A stretch of DNA of 64,000 bases, taken from assembly GCA_027490305.1 (NCBI GenBank), contig JAIXYI010000069.1, positions 47,331 to 111,330 of the forward strand. The letters run 5' to 3'. Positions 43,723 to 52,084 of this stretch are shown here, piece after piece. How positions within the stretch are numbered: position 1 is the first letter of the stretch; each line of letters begins with the position of its first letter. The translations under genes were made by a program, and so were the position numbers. The stretch comes from Flavobacteriaceae bacterium (lineage in GTDB: Bacteria; Bacteroidota; Bacteroidia; Flavobacteriales; Flavobacteriaceae). The notes under the pieces are model-generated. The model ran no database searches. It had not been told where the DNA came from and saw only the letters and a program-made list of their open reading frames with translations.

Positions 43723-44645
43723 TGTTGGATGAATGCGCGGGAGAAGTCCATGTCGCGATGCAGCGCCTCTTTCAACGCCTCCAGCGACGGGAAGCGTTCT
43801 TCGTCGCGGATACGGGCCAAAAACGATACCGATAGCATCGTTCCGTATAAGTCGCCTTCAAAGTCGAAGTAATACACCTCTATGGTTTGCCGGTCGCCGT
43901 TTACCGTCGGATTGGTGCCGATACTCATCATCCCGTAGACATTTCGCCCGCCGATGGGGCTGCACACCACATAAATTCCCTGTTTTGGGATGAGTTTATA
44001 GGTTTCGGCTACCTCGATGTTGGCAGTAGGGAAGCCGATGGTACGACCGATCTGGCGTCCGCTTACGACCGTGCCTGTGAGGAAGTATTCGTATCCGAGG
44101 TAGCTTTTGGCTTTCGCGACATCGCCTTCCTCCAGCGCAAGCCGAATCTTGGTCGAACTTACCGATACGGCATCGATATCCTGTGACGGTATTTCCTCGA
44201 CTTCAAAGCCATATTGCTGGCCAAACCGTTTTAGGTCGTGTATGTCGGCCGTTCTGTTCCGTCCGAAGCGATGGTCGTATCCGATGATGATGCGTTGCAC
44301 ATGGAAGCGGTCGACCAATACCTGTTTGACGAATTCTTCGGCCGTGAGGTTGGCGAATGCCTTGTCGAAGGGATGCACGACCAGATGGTCCAGTCCTGCT
44401 TTCTCCAACAGGCTCGCTTTTTCGTCTAATGTATTCAACAGCCGAATGCGGGACGGATCCTGCAAGACCATTCTGGGATGGGGAAAAAACGTCAGAAGCA
44501 GGGTGTCGCATCCGGTTTCGGCGGCGGCGTCCTTCAGGCGTTCGATGATGCGTGCGTGCCCGATGTGTACGCCGTCGAACGTACCAAGCGTTACAATGGT
44601 GCGCTGGGTGGTCGAAAACTCCTCTATGGCGTGGTAAATCCTCAA
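43710..44645 (-). CDS. ribF: Bifunctional riboflavin kinase/FAD synthetase
   Basis: The 311-residue enzyme converts riboflavin to FMN and FAD. The N-terminal FAD synthetase has LGTFDGVHIGH and FDKAFANLTAEEF, with YDHRFGRNR and SSTKIR. The C-terminal kinase domain has GRTIGFPTANIEV and GMMSIGTNPT. Full length, with the start well placed. Confidence 0.96.
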   Translation of the reverse strand: MRIYHAIEEFSTTQRTIVTLGTFDGVHIGHARIIERLKDAAAETGCDTLLLTFFPHPRMVLQDPSRIRLLNTLDEKASLLEKAGLDHLVVHPFDKAFANLTAEEFVKQVLVDRFHVQRIIIGYDHRFGRNRTADIHDLKRFGQQYGFEVEEIPSQDIDAVSVSSTKIRLALEEGDVAKAKSYLGYEYFLTGTVVSGRQIGRTIGFPTANIEVAETYKLIPKQGIYVVCSPIGGRNVYGMMSIGTNPTVNGDRQTIEVYYFDFEGDLYGTMLSVSFLARIRDEERFPSLEALKEALHRDMDFSRAFIQQWGT

Positions 44646-44687
44646 AGCAAATCGTATCGGGGGTAAAAGTACGGCATACCATTGAAA

Positions 44688-45182
44688 TTACGGCATCCGG
44701 GGCGGTTCAGTTAGCAGGAAAACCAGATCGATATCGGTGCGGCGTCCGGGTGGACGGACTTTCAGATGCCGCGTGCGGTTGTCGACTTCCCATATAACAT
44801 CGGCAACCGATAGTGTTTGGTATCCGGCGGAGGCCGATCCAAAGCGACCATACACCACCTTTGTGAGGTGATTAGGGTCGTTGTTTTTCCATTCGATTAC
44901 GATTTCTTCCCACCCCTTTCCATCGGGATGTCGGTTGGTGCGACGTTCCCATCGACAGCGGAGGACATCGGTTTTGGAAGAGGGTTCGAGGTGCAGTTGC
45001 GACTGTCCCGCGCTTCCCGTAACAACAGTGAAGGAGTGTTCGGAAAAGAGTTGCGCGGAGCAACTGTCGGTAGCGGGATAGCCTGATACCACTACGGATC
45101 GCGCTGACCCGGGGCGTAAAGGCGCGCGACACATAATCATAAAAAACACCAGAATCGCACACGTTGCGACTTTTCTAATCAC
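44688..45182 (-). CDS. Exported protein of unknown function
   Basis: The 164-residue protein has a hydrophobic N-terminus (IRKVATCAILVFFMIMC), either an uncleaved anchor or a weak lipoprotein signal at Cys18. A beta-rich domain follows, with two Cys (DSCSAQ and VLRCRW) that may pair. No family is recognised. It lies between ribF and the metalloprotease, divergent from the latter. Confidence 0.7.
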   Translation of the reverse strand: MIRKVATCAILVFFMIMCRAPLRPGSARSVVVSGYPATDSCSAQLFSEHSFTVVTGSAGQSQLHLEPSSKTDVLRCRWERRTNRHPDGKGWEEIVIEWKNNDPNHLTKVVYGRFGSASAGYQTLSVADVIWEVDNRTRHLKVRPPGRRTDIDLVFLLTEPPRMP

Positions 45183-45229
45183 ATTGCTAAATTTTCGTTA
45201 TTACGCGCAAAAATCGAGGTTTTTTTCAA

Positions 45230-45237
45230 TACATTTG
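45230..45237 (+). promoter_or_regulatory. -7 promoter element of the metalloprotease gene
   Basis: TACATTTG fits TAnnTTTG and lies 28 nt before the ATG at 45266. No -33 TTG at the usual place. Confidence 0.4.
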
Positions 45238-45265
45238 GCGCCTTACTTACAAACTAATAACCCTC

Positions 45266-48200
45266 ATGATGAAAAAGTTACTGATTTTCTTTTTCCTTCT
45301 TTCCGTTATGGGAACCTACGCCCAGAACACTTGGACAGAAGTGAATCCGGGAGCGGCCAAGGGTAAAACCTTGATCCACCCGACGGCACAGGATGAAAAT
45401 CAACGTCTGTTCACCTTTGACCAGACGACATTCAAAACAGCCCTTGCAGGTGTCACCAAGCGTTTTTCAGGTGGTGCCGGCGTACTCATTACACTTCCTA
45501 CCTCGAAAGGAGCCCAACAGTTCCGGGTATGGGAGAAATCCAATTTTGCTCCGGAATTGCAGGCGAAATATCCCGATATCCGTGCCTATATAGGTAAGGG
45601 TGTAACGGATCCAACGGCGACTGCTTACTTCAGCCTCGATCCCCGCGGCATACAAGTGATGGTGTTGCGCGCCAATGGTTCTGAGTTTATCGAACCGTAT
45701 ACCAAGGATCATTCCGTTTACGTGCTTTTCCAGTCGGGAACGCGCACCAGCGGGGCACTGCCGCTCACGTGTCGCACAGAGGAAGTGGCGCTGCAAAAAG
45801 ACCTTTCGGCTACACCGCAGATGCAGGCTCGGATGACGGATCAGGTATTTCGTTCGTTCCGCCTTGCACTTTCCTGTACGGGTGAATATACTGTTTACCA
45901 CGGAGGGACGGTTGCAGGTGCGTTAGCCGCCATGAATGCGACCATGACCCGTGTAAATGGGGTGTATGATATCGACCTGGCGCTTGAGTTAATCATGATC
46001 GCAAACAATGATGATGTCATCTATACAACCGCTTCTTCAGATCCGTATTCTCCTGCTTCGGGCATGAACAACTGGAATTCGCAATTGCAAAACACCCTTA
46101 CGTCGGTTATCGGAGAGGCCAACTACGATCTTGGTCACCTTTTTGGAGCGACCGGAGGCGGCGGTAACGCAGGTTGTATCGGTTGCGTATGCGACAACAA
46201 CCAAAAGGGAAGTGGTATAACATCTCCAAACGATGGTATTCCGGAAGGTGATACCTTCGACATCGACTATGTGGCGCACGAAATGGGCCACCAGTTGGGA
46301 GGTACGCACTCGTACTCGGTGTCATTCGAAGGCTCGGGCACGAACGTAGAACCCGGAAGTGGCTCGACCATTATGGGTTACGCCGGCATCACGGGCTCCG
46401 CGACCGACGTCCAGTCTAATTCTGACGACTACTTTACGTACGCAAACATTGCACAGATCGAAGCCAACCTACAGACAAAGAGTTGCGCTACCGAAACGAC
46501 CCTCTCGAACACCCCACCGATCGTCAACGCTGGTTCTGACTATATCATTCCTAGAGGAACGCCGTTCATTCTGACAGGCTCTGCAACGGATGCCGAAGGT
46601 GACGCTCTTACTTATTGTTGGGAGCAATTCGATGACGCTACCGACGCGACCAGCGGTAATGCCAGTATCGCGAGTGGCACCAAGGCAGTAGGTCCGACTT
46701 TCCGCTCGTTCGATCCTGTGGCGGTTCCGTTCCGGTATTTCCCGGCTATGTCGCGCATCAAAGCAAATGCCATCACGTCGTCTTTCGAATCGGTTTCGAA
46801 TGTGGCACGTGATCTTAATTTCACGCTTACCGTTCGTGATAATAACGTAAACGGCGGGCAAACCCAAACGGATGCCATGAAGGTCACAGTAAACGATGAG
46901 GCCGGTCCGTTTGTGATAACAGCACCGAATACGGCGGTTTCATTAACGGCTGGTACCAACACCAACATTACGTGGAATGTGGCGGGAACGACAGCAAACG
47001 GTATCAACACGCCTACTGTCGACATTTATTTCTCTACAGATACCGGAAATACCTATCCGACGCTGTTGGCAAGCGATGTGCCGAATGACGGCTCAGAAGT
47101 GATTACCATTCCGGATTCAGCCGGATCAGGTCGCCGTATTATGGTGAAGGGCCACAACCACATCTTCTTTGACATCAGCAACACGAACTTTACCGTATTG
47201 GCGCCAGCGGCTACGCAGGCGATTAGCTTCAATGGCGTGGCTGGCGAGCAAAACAAGTCGATTTGTCCGGGCACCGATAGCGTATCCTATACGATCGCCT
47301 ATTCGGCATTGGCCGGCTTTAGCGGAACGACCACGTTCAGCGCGACCGGAAATCCGGCGGGCACCACGGTAAACTTCCAGCCTTCGAGCATGACGGCAAG
47401 CGGAAACGTCACGATGACGGTAAGCGGGCTTAATGCTGCTACTGCCGGACTTTACACTATCGCGATAACGTCTACGTCGGGCGCAGTTACCAAGACAATG
47501 AATACGTATCTCGGTGTAGGTATTTCACCTGCCACACTGGTTGCACCTGTTAACCTCGCAACGCCGGTTTCGACCAGCCCAGCACTGACATGGCAAGCGG
47601 CTACGAACGCGACGTCTTATGATGTGCAGGTAGCTTCTGACGCCGCGTTTACCACGATCGTGGCATCAGGTACTACAACTGCCACGTCGTATACCGTTAC
47701 TGGATTGCTTCAGTCTACGACTTATTATTGGAGGGTGCGTCCTAACAATGCCATTTGTACAGGCGTTTATGGAAACGCGTTCCAGTTCCAGACGGGCCAG
47801 ATCAACTGCGCGACGTCTACATCGACGAACATTCCGGTAACCATTAGCGCGAATGCGGCTGCCACCGTGAACTCAACCCTGGCTATCGCAAGTGGCGTTA
47901 CTATCGCCGACCTTAACGCCTATGTGCGCATTAACCACTCCTATGTAGAGGATCTTACGGTTACCCTAATCAGTCCGGCAGGTACAGAGGTACAGCTTTT
48001 GTCAGGCGTTTGTGGTAGCTCCAACAATATCAATGCGACGTTCGACGATGCCGGTACGACCTTGGTATGTGCGGGTGGAACTCCGGTTGTTACCGGAACC
48101 ATCAAGCCGTCGCAAAATCTTTCCACTTTCAATGGAGAGAGTTCGACCGGCACCTGGACGCTGCGCGTACAGGATGCGGTGCAGGGCGATGGTGGTTCGA

Positions 48201-48511
48201 TCGTGCAATGGAACCTGAACATTTGTTCGGTAGGACCTGCGCTCGGTCTCGATACACCGGAGGCCCTTGCGTTCTCCGTATATCCAAACCCAAGCAACGG
48301 TTTGTTTACGATTCAGTCGGATAAGGTGACTTCAGCCAAAGTAGACGTAATGGTGTATGATATGCAGGGGCGTACCATCTTCAACCGTTCCTTCGACGGT
48401 GAGGGCGCGTTCCGTCAGGACATCCGTCTGGAAAGTGCACAGGCTGGCGTATACCTGTTGTCGTTGAACGACGGCGGTCGCAAAACTGTAAAACGGATCG
48501 TGGTAGAGTAA
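45266..48511 (+). CDS. Secreted reprolysin-like zinc metalloprotease with T9SS sorting domain
   Basis: The 1081-residue protein has a signal peptide to TYAQ (about residue 20), a propeptide region, and a metzincin catalytic domain with HEMGHQLGGTH (zinc ligands His338, His342, His348). Then come Ig/PKD-like strands (about 410-560), a fibronectin type III domain (about 755-850), and a proprotein-convertase P domain (about 855-995, STSTNIPVTI to NLNICS). A type A T9SS C-terminal domain closes it (FSVYPNPSNGLF to GVYLLSL). It should be exported, processed and released or attached at the surface, and degrade proteins. Confidence 0.93.
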   Translation: MMKKLLIFFFLLSVMGTYAQNTWTEVNPGAAKGKTLIHPTAQDENQRLFTFDQTTFKTALAGVTKRFSGGAGVLITLPTSKGAQQFRVWEKSNFAPELQAKYPDIRAYIGKGVTDPTATAYFSLDPRGIQVMVLRANGSEFIEPYTKDHSVYVLFQSGTRTSGALPLTCRTEEVALQKDLSATPQMQARMTDQVFRSFRLALSCTGEYTVYHGGTVAGALAAMNATMTRVNGVYDIDLALELIMIANNDDVIYTTASSDPYSPASGMNNWNSQLQNTLTSVIGEANYDLGHLFGATGGGGNAGCIGCVCDNNQKGSGITSPNDGIPEGDTFDIDYVAHEMGHQLGGTHSYSVSFEGSGTNVEPGSGSTIMGYAGITGSATDVQSNSDDYFTYANIAQIEANLQTKSCATETTLSNTPPIVNAGSDYIIPRGTPFILTGSATDAEGDALTYCWEQFDDATDATSGNASIASGTKAVGPTFRSFDPVAVPFRYFPAMSRIKANAITSSFESVSNVARDLNFTLTVRDNNVNGGQTQTDAMKVTVNDEAGPFVITAPNTAVSLTAGTNTNITWNVAGTTANGINTPTVDIYFSTDTGNTYPTLLASDVPNDGSEVITIPDSAGSGRRIMVKGHNHIFFDISNTNFTVLAPAATQAISFNGVAGEQNKSICPGTDSVSYTIAYSALAGFSGTTTFSATGNPAGTTVNFQPSSMTASGNVTMTVSGLNAATAGLYTIAITSTSGAVTKTMNTYLGVGISPATLVAPVNLATPVSTSPALTWQAATNATSYDVQVASDAAFTTIVASGTTTATSYTVTGLLQSTTYYWRVRPNNAICTGVYGNAFQFQTGQINCATSTSTNIPVTISANAAATVNSTLAIASGVTIADLNAYVRINHSYVEDLTVTLISPAGTEVQLLSGVCGSSNNINATFDDAGTTLVCAGGTPVVTGTIKPSQNLSTFNGESSTGTWTLRVQDAVQGDGGSIVQWNLNICSVGPALGLDTPEALAFSVYPNPSNGLFTIQSDKVTSAKVDVMVYDMQGRTIFNRSFDGEGAFRQDIRLESAQAGVYLLSLNDGGRKTVKRIVVE

Positions 48512-48534
48512 TCACTTGCGATTTTAGTATAGAA

Positions 48535-48560
48535 AAAGAGGCTTCCGGGCCTCTTTTTTT
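48535..48560 (+). terminator. Metalloprotease gene terminator
   Basis: AAAGAGGC (48535-48542) and GCCTCTTT (48549-48556) pair perfectly around a 6-nt loop, followed by a T run. Confidence 0.9.
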
Positions 48561-48572
48561 ATTCTCGAGACG

Positions 48573-48580
48573 TATATTTG
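48573..48580 (+). promoter_or_regulatory. -7 promoter element of the small membrane protein gene
   Basis: TATATTTG matches TAnnTTTG, 15 nt before the ATG at 48596. Confidence 0.4.
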
Positions 48581-48595
48581 GCCGTATACTCTCTT

Positions 48596-48859
48596 ATGGA
48601 ACATCAAGGAAATCTGAAACATTTGGGCGACGACGAACTGGCCATGCGCTTGAAGAAAATCCGGAACTACCGTGTATTGGACGCTTTCGTGGTTGGTATG
48701 ACTATCGGAATAACCTTGTTCGGTATCATCCAGGGACACTATGCTTTTTTCACCTTTTTCCCGCTGGTGATCGGCTATTTTATTGCGCGGAATTCAAAAC
48801 AGAAAAAGTCACAGGAAGCGGAAATCCTGCGGGAGATAGCATCACGTAAAAAAGTATAG
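48596..48859 (+). CDS. Small two-helix membrane protein, unknown
   Basis: The 87-residue protein has a charged N-terminal segment, two transmembrane helices (about residues 29-46 and 49-63) and a lysine/glutamate-rich tail (NSKQKKSQEAEILREIASRKK). No family is recognised. The ATG at 48596 follows a -7 box by 15 nt; a TTG further up would put the start inside the promoter. It converges with pth. Confidence 0.75.
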   Translation: MEHQGNLKHLGDDELAMRLKKIRNYRVLDAFVVGMTIGITLFGIIQGHYAFFTFFPLVIGYFIARNSKQKKSQEAEILREIASRKKV

Positions 48860-48877
48860 GTACTCTTCGCGAATCGC

Positions 48878-49501
48878 TTATTTCCCGTTGTAGGTGTTCA
48901 TCGTATGCGCCAGGCCCGACAACCCGAACGACCGGATGATATCGCAGGCGAGGTCAAGACGTTGGGGCAGCAGTGCACGTTCTTCCGCCCCCCACTCGCC
49001 CAACACATAATCAACTTGCTGACCTTTTTTGAACGCGTCGGAGATCCCAAAACGGAAGCGCGGATAGTCCTGCGAATTCAATACGAGGTTGATGTTTTTT
49101 AAACCATTGTGTCCGCCGTCGCTTCCTTTGCCACGGATGCGTATGGTGCCAAAGGGGAGGTTAAGATCATCTGTAATGACCAGAACATTCTCGGCCGGGA
49201 TTTTCTCAGCATCCATCCAATATTTGACAGCTTTGCCGCTGAGGTTCATGTACGTATTGGGTTTCAGCAGGAAGAATGTACGCCCCTTCAGGCTGTATTT
49301 GGCGAGTGCCCCAAGGCGCGCCGTTTCAAAGGAAAGCCCTTCTTTTTCTGCAAGGTAGTCGAGAACGAGGAACCCGATATTGTGGCGGGTGGCGGCGTAT
49401 TCAGCGCCGATATTGCCGAGACCGGCGATGAGGAATTTCTTCATGGGATCGATATCCGGCTCGGTTTTCGGTGACGAAAATAAATGTTTCAGCCAGTTCA
49501 T
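48878..49501 (-). CDS. pth: Peptidyl-tRNA hydrolase
   Basis: The 207-residue enzyme recycles peptidyl-tRNA released from ribosomes. The core starts at KKFLIAGLGNIGAEYAATRHNIGF with the catalytic His, and continues with KPNTYMNLSG, ITDDLNLPFGTIRIR and GGHNGLKNI. About 20 residues precede the core (NWLKHLFSSPKTEPDIDP); a leader of this kind is, as I recall, usual in flavobacterial Pth, so the Met at 49501 is preferred to one twelve codons upstream. Confidence 0.95.
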   Translation of the reverse strand: MNWLKHLFSSPKTEPDIDPMKKFLIAGLGNIGAEYAATRHNIGFLVLDYLAEKEGLSFETARLGALAKYSLKGRTFFLLKPNTYMNLSGKAVKYWMDAEKIPAENVLVITDDLNLPFGTIRIRGKGSDGGHNGLKNINLVLNSQDYPRFRFGISDAFKKGQQVDYVLGEWGAEERALLPQRLDLACDIIRSFGLSGLAHTMNTYNGK

Positions 49502-49582
49502 GGATGCAAAAATAGGGATTTCGTGCGGGGACGTCAACTTGTCGTGACTGCAAAAGCTATACCTTAAATGGCATCAGGGAAA

Positions 49583-49714
49583 TTAACAAAATGTACGGTT
49601 TTCCCGTACCGCCATGTCCGCCACGTTTCGTAAGGGACGCATCCGCCCCTCCCCTAACACAAGCTACGGATTCCCGGCGACACCATTTTACGGGAAAACC
49701 GCCTATTTTGTTAA
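49583..49714. repeat. Long inverted repeat in the pth-rplY interval
   Basis: A 26-nt left arm (49583-49608, starting TTAACAAAAT) and its inverted copy (49689-49714, ending ATTTTGTTAA) match at 23 of 26 positions and enclose 80 nt. The arms contain GGTTTTCCCGTA. No coding frame is convincing inside. It may be a miniature mobile or structured RNA element. Confidence 0.75.
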
Positions 49715-49753
49715 ATGTCAGTTTCTCCATCACCTATCATAAACAGCAAAAAA

Positions 49754-49777
49754 AACACCGGACAATCGACCGGTGTT
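49754..49777 (-). terminator. rplY terminator
   Basis: AACACCGG (49754-49761) and CCGGTGTT (49770-49777) form an 8-bp stem with an 8-nt loop. On the minus strand it is followed by eight T residues (49756 downwards). Confidence 0.9.
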
Positions 49778-49798
49778 CTTCTATCAGGTGTTGAAAAA

Positions 49799-50407
49799 TT
49801 ACTTTTTCTTTCCTTTTGCAGGCGCTTTTGCTGCTTTCGCTGCCTCTTGCGCGGCCTTCATGGCAGCACGTGAGATACGTACCTGAGCCACCACGGTGTT
49901 CTCAGGGTGGAGCAGTTTGTATTTGTCAGAGTGCAGTTTGGTGACATACAGTTTGTTGCCCATTTCGAGTTCGGTGATGTCAGCTTCAACATAATCCGGA
50001 AGGTTAGCCGGGATCGACTTCACTTTCAGTTTACGTTGGTTAAGGCGGAGTACACCACCTGCCAATACACCGCGTGACGTACCTACGATTTTCACCGGTA
50101 CTTCCATTGTCACCTCTTTGTCAGGGTGCAACTGGAAGAAGTCGATGTGCAGGATTTTGTCAGACACCGGGTGGAACTGGATGTCCTGAAGCACGGCTTC
50201 GAATTTCTTGCTGCCGAGGTCGATTACGACCGTGTGCGCATTAGGGGTGTAAACCAGGTTTTTAAAAGCTTTTTCTTCAGCTGAGAAATGTACTGCCTGA
50301 TTTCCTCCGTAAAGCACGCAAGGAATCATTCCAGCATTACGTAAGGCCTTCGTTGCCGACTTGCCCACGCTTTCTCTTTCTGATCCATTGATGGTAATCG
50401 ATTTCAT
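49799..50407 (-). CDS. rplY: 50S ribosomal protein L25/general stress protein Ctc
   Basis: The 202-residue protein has the L25/TL5 5S rRNA-binding fold at the N-terminus ([27 protein letters not shown]). A C-terminal CTC beta domain ([39 protein letters not shown]) and a Lys/Ala-rich tail ([14 protein letters not shown]) follow. It follows prs on the same strand after a 274-nt gap that contains a repeat element. Confidence 0.95.
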   Translation of the reverse strand: MKSITINGSERESVGKSATKALRNAGMIPCVLYGGNQAVHFSAEEKAFKNLVYTPNAHTVVIDLGSKKFEAVLQDIQFHPVSDKILHIDFFQLHPDKEVTMEVPVKIVGTSRGVLAGGVLRLNQRKLKVKSIPANLPDYVEADITELEMGNKLYVTKLHSDKYKLLHPENTVVAQVRISRAAMKAAQEAAKAAKAPAKGKKK

Positions 50408-50462
50408 CGTTAAAAGAATATATAATTAATAAAAAAGTTCTTCCTTCTGCGAGGCATTTTTT

Positions 50463-50555
50463 GGGCGTTGCCTCCGGCCCGGGCTTTCCGCTGCTATCTT
50501 TTGTTCTCCCGAAGTGTCGGGATCACAAAAGGATATCCGCTTCAATCCCTAACGC
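50463..50555. repeat. Flavobacterial-type palindromic intergenic repeat between prs and rplY
   Basis: Outer ends GGGCGTT (50463-50469) and AACGC (50551-50555) enclose a nested stem. ATCTTTTGT-TC-TCCCGA (50496-50512) faces TCGGGA-TC-ACAAAAGGAT (50517-50534) with a 4-nt loop. I recall very similar elements (GGGCGTT...CCCTAACGC with an internal ATCTTTTGT/ACAAAAGGAT stem) as frequent in flavobacterial genomes. The rest of the gap (50556-50681) is pyrimidine-rich without a gene. Confidence 0.75.
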
Positions 50556-50681
50556 GGTTCCTGCTAACTTGACCTTATCGGGTCAACCCGCAACAGCTTC
50601 CGCTATTGACAACTTCGAGTCTATCCCTCTTCCGGACTTCCCAACTCCATTCTCTCCATCTCCCGAACTCCCGATCTTCTC

Positions 50682-51623
50682 CTACATCAAAAAACTCCCA
50701 CTGATCGACTCGTTGTGCTGTACCCGTTGCATCGTTTCGGCAAAGAGTCCGGCGCAGCTTACCACCCTTATTTTACTGGATTCCTTTTTAAGGGGAATCG
50801 AGTCGGTGACGATCAGTTCGCTCAATTGCGACTTCTCGATCTTGTCATAGGCATCGCCTGAGAGGATCGCGTGTGTGCAAATCGCCCGAACGCTCAACGC
50901 ACCACGTTCCATCATGAGGTCAGCGGCTTTGGCCAGTGTCCCTCCGGTGTCGCACATGTCGTCAACCAGGATGACATTGCGACCTCTCACTTCCCCGATG
51001 AGTTCCATATATTCGATCTTGTTGGCGGCTTTTCGCTGCTTGTAACAGATCACAACATCGGATGTCAGGAATTTCGAATAGGCATAGGCCCGTTTCGAAC
51101 CTCCCATGTCGGGTGAGGCGATGGTCAGGTTCTCCAGTTCGAGGCTCCTGACATACGGCAGGAAAATCGTCGAGGCGAACAGGTGGTCAACCGGCTTCTC
51201 AAAGAAACCCTGGATCTGGTCGGCGTGGAGGTCCATCGTCATGATGCGGGTGGCTCCGGCCGATTCGAGCAGTTTGGCAACCAGTTTCGCTCCTATGGGA
51301 ACGCGCGGTTTGTCTTTACGGTCCTGGCGGGCCCAACCAAAGTATGGGATCACGGCCGTAATGTGGCGGGCAGAAGCCCGTTTGGCCGCATCGATCATCA
51401 GCAGCAGTTCCATCAGGTTGTCGGCCGACGGGAAGGTCGAGCAGACGATGAAAACGCGCAGGCCGCGGATCGATTCCTCATACGAAGGCTGAAATTCGCC
51501 ATCGCTGTAATGTGAGAACGTAACTTTACCCAGCGGCACACCATAGCTTTCGGCGATGCGCTCCGCCAGATAGACACTTTGCGAACACGCAAAAATCTTT
51601 GCTTCCGGTTCGTTGTGTGACAT
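50682..51623 (-). CDS. prs: Ribose-phosphate pyrophosphokinase
   Basis: The 313-residue enzyme makes PRPP from ribose-5-phosphate and ATP for nucleotide, His and Trp synthesis. It shows FSDGEFQPSYEESIRG, TAVIPYFGWARQDRKDKPRVPIGAKLVA, the PRPP loop VDDMCDTGGTLAKAA, and MDLHADQIQGFF. Full length. Likely the first gene of a prs-rplY transcript. Confidence 0.97.
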   Translation of the reverse strand: MSHNEPEAKIFACSQSVYLAERIAESYGVPLGKVTFSHYSDGEFQPSYEESIRGLRVFIVCSTFPSADNLMELLLMIDAAKRASARHITAVIPYFGWARQDRKDKPRVPIGAKLVAKLLESAGATRIMTMDLHADQIQGFFEKPVDHLFASTIFLPYVRSLELENLTIASPDMGGSKRAYAYSKFLTSDVVICYKQRKAANKIEYMELIGEVRGRNVILVDDMCDTGGTLAKAADLMMERGALSVRAICTHAILSGDAYDKIEKSQLSELIVTDSIPLKKESSKIRVVSCAGLFAETMQRVQHNESISGSFLM

Positions 51624-51746
51624 CGTAATGTGTTGTAAAGTAGTTAGTTGTTGTGTTTCGCCTAAGCGAGGCGCAAAGGTAGGAATAAAATCGGGGTATG
51701 AAAGTAAAAATTTAAGTATTTTTCAATGCAAAGACAGAAAAATATG

Positions 51747-51754
51747 TACATTTG
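51747..51754 (+). promoter_or_regulatory. tRNA-Leu -7 promoter element
   Basis: TACATTTG matches TAnnTTTG and lies 21 nt before the mature tRNA 5' end. Confidence 0.5.
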
Positions 51755-51775
51755 CAGCCACCAAAATCCCTTTTT

Positions 51776-51855
51776 GCCCGGATGGCGGAATTGGTAGACG
51801 CGCTGGTCTCAAACACCAGTGGGAAACCGTGCCGGTTCGAGCCCGGCTCCGGGTA
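51776..51855 (+). tRNA. tRNA-Leu (anticodon CAA)
   Basis: The acceptor GCCCGGA pairs with TCCGGGT (G-U at the end), discriminator A. The D-loop TTGGTAGAC, the anticodon arm CTGGT-CTCAAAC-ACCAG (anticodon CAA), a class II variable arm and the T-arm GCCGGTTCGAGCCCGGC are present. CCA is not encoded. Confidence 0.95.
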
Positions 51856-51856
51856 C

Positions 51857-51883
51857 AAAGCTCCTCAAATGAGGGGCTTTTTT
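51857..51883 (+). terminator. tRNA-Leu terminator (first copy)
   Basis: AAAGCTCCTC (51857-51866) and GAGGGGCTTT (51871-51880) form a 10-bp stem with one G-U pair and a 4-nt loop, then T residues. Confidence 0.88.
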
Positions 51884-51959
51884 ATTTGTAGTACTGTTGT
51901 TGAAAGATGAGTTCAGGTAGGGCTCACACCTGCAAAGGTTCGAGCCCGGCTCCGGGTAC

Positions 51960-51987
51960 AAAGCTCCTCATGACGAGGGGCTTTTTT
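51960..51987 (+). terminator. tRNA-Leu terminator (duplicated copy)
   Basis: The same stem sequence (51960-51969 and 51975-51984) with a different 5-nt loop (ATGAC), followed by T residues. It also lies just beyond the stop of the convergent receptor gene at 52085. Confidence 0.8.
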
Positions 51988-52084
51988 ATTTGTAGTATAC
52001 TGTTGAAAGGTGGATTCAGACGGGGCACAAACTTTGAAAAGGGTCAAAATGCATCCTTGTAAGCAGTAGTAAGAGACGACGCTG

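Larger units (their letters stand above)
51834..52020 (+). repeat. 103-bp tandem duplication of the tRNA-Leu 3' end and terminator
   Basis: From GGTTCGA (51834) the tRNA 3' part, its terminator and the following spacer are repeated from 51937 onward with a period of 103 bp. The 25 bases over the tRNA end are identical. Similarity then weakens but continues to about 52020. The second copy lacks the tRNA 5' part, so it cannot make a tRNA. Confidence 0.85.

Noticed and set aside
51937..52020. Second tRNA gene or tRNA pseudogene
   Set aside because: Only the T-arm and acceptor 3' side are present. It is better described as part of the tandem duplication.
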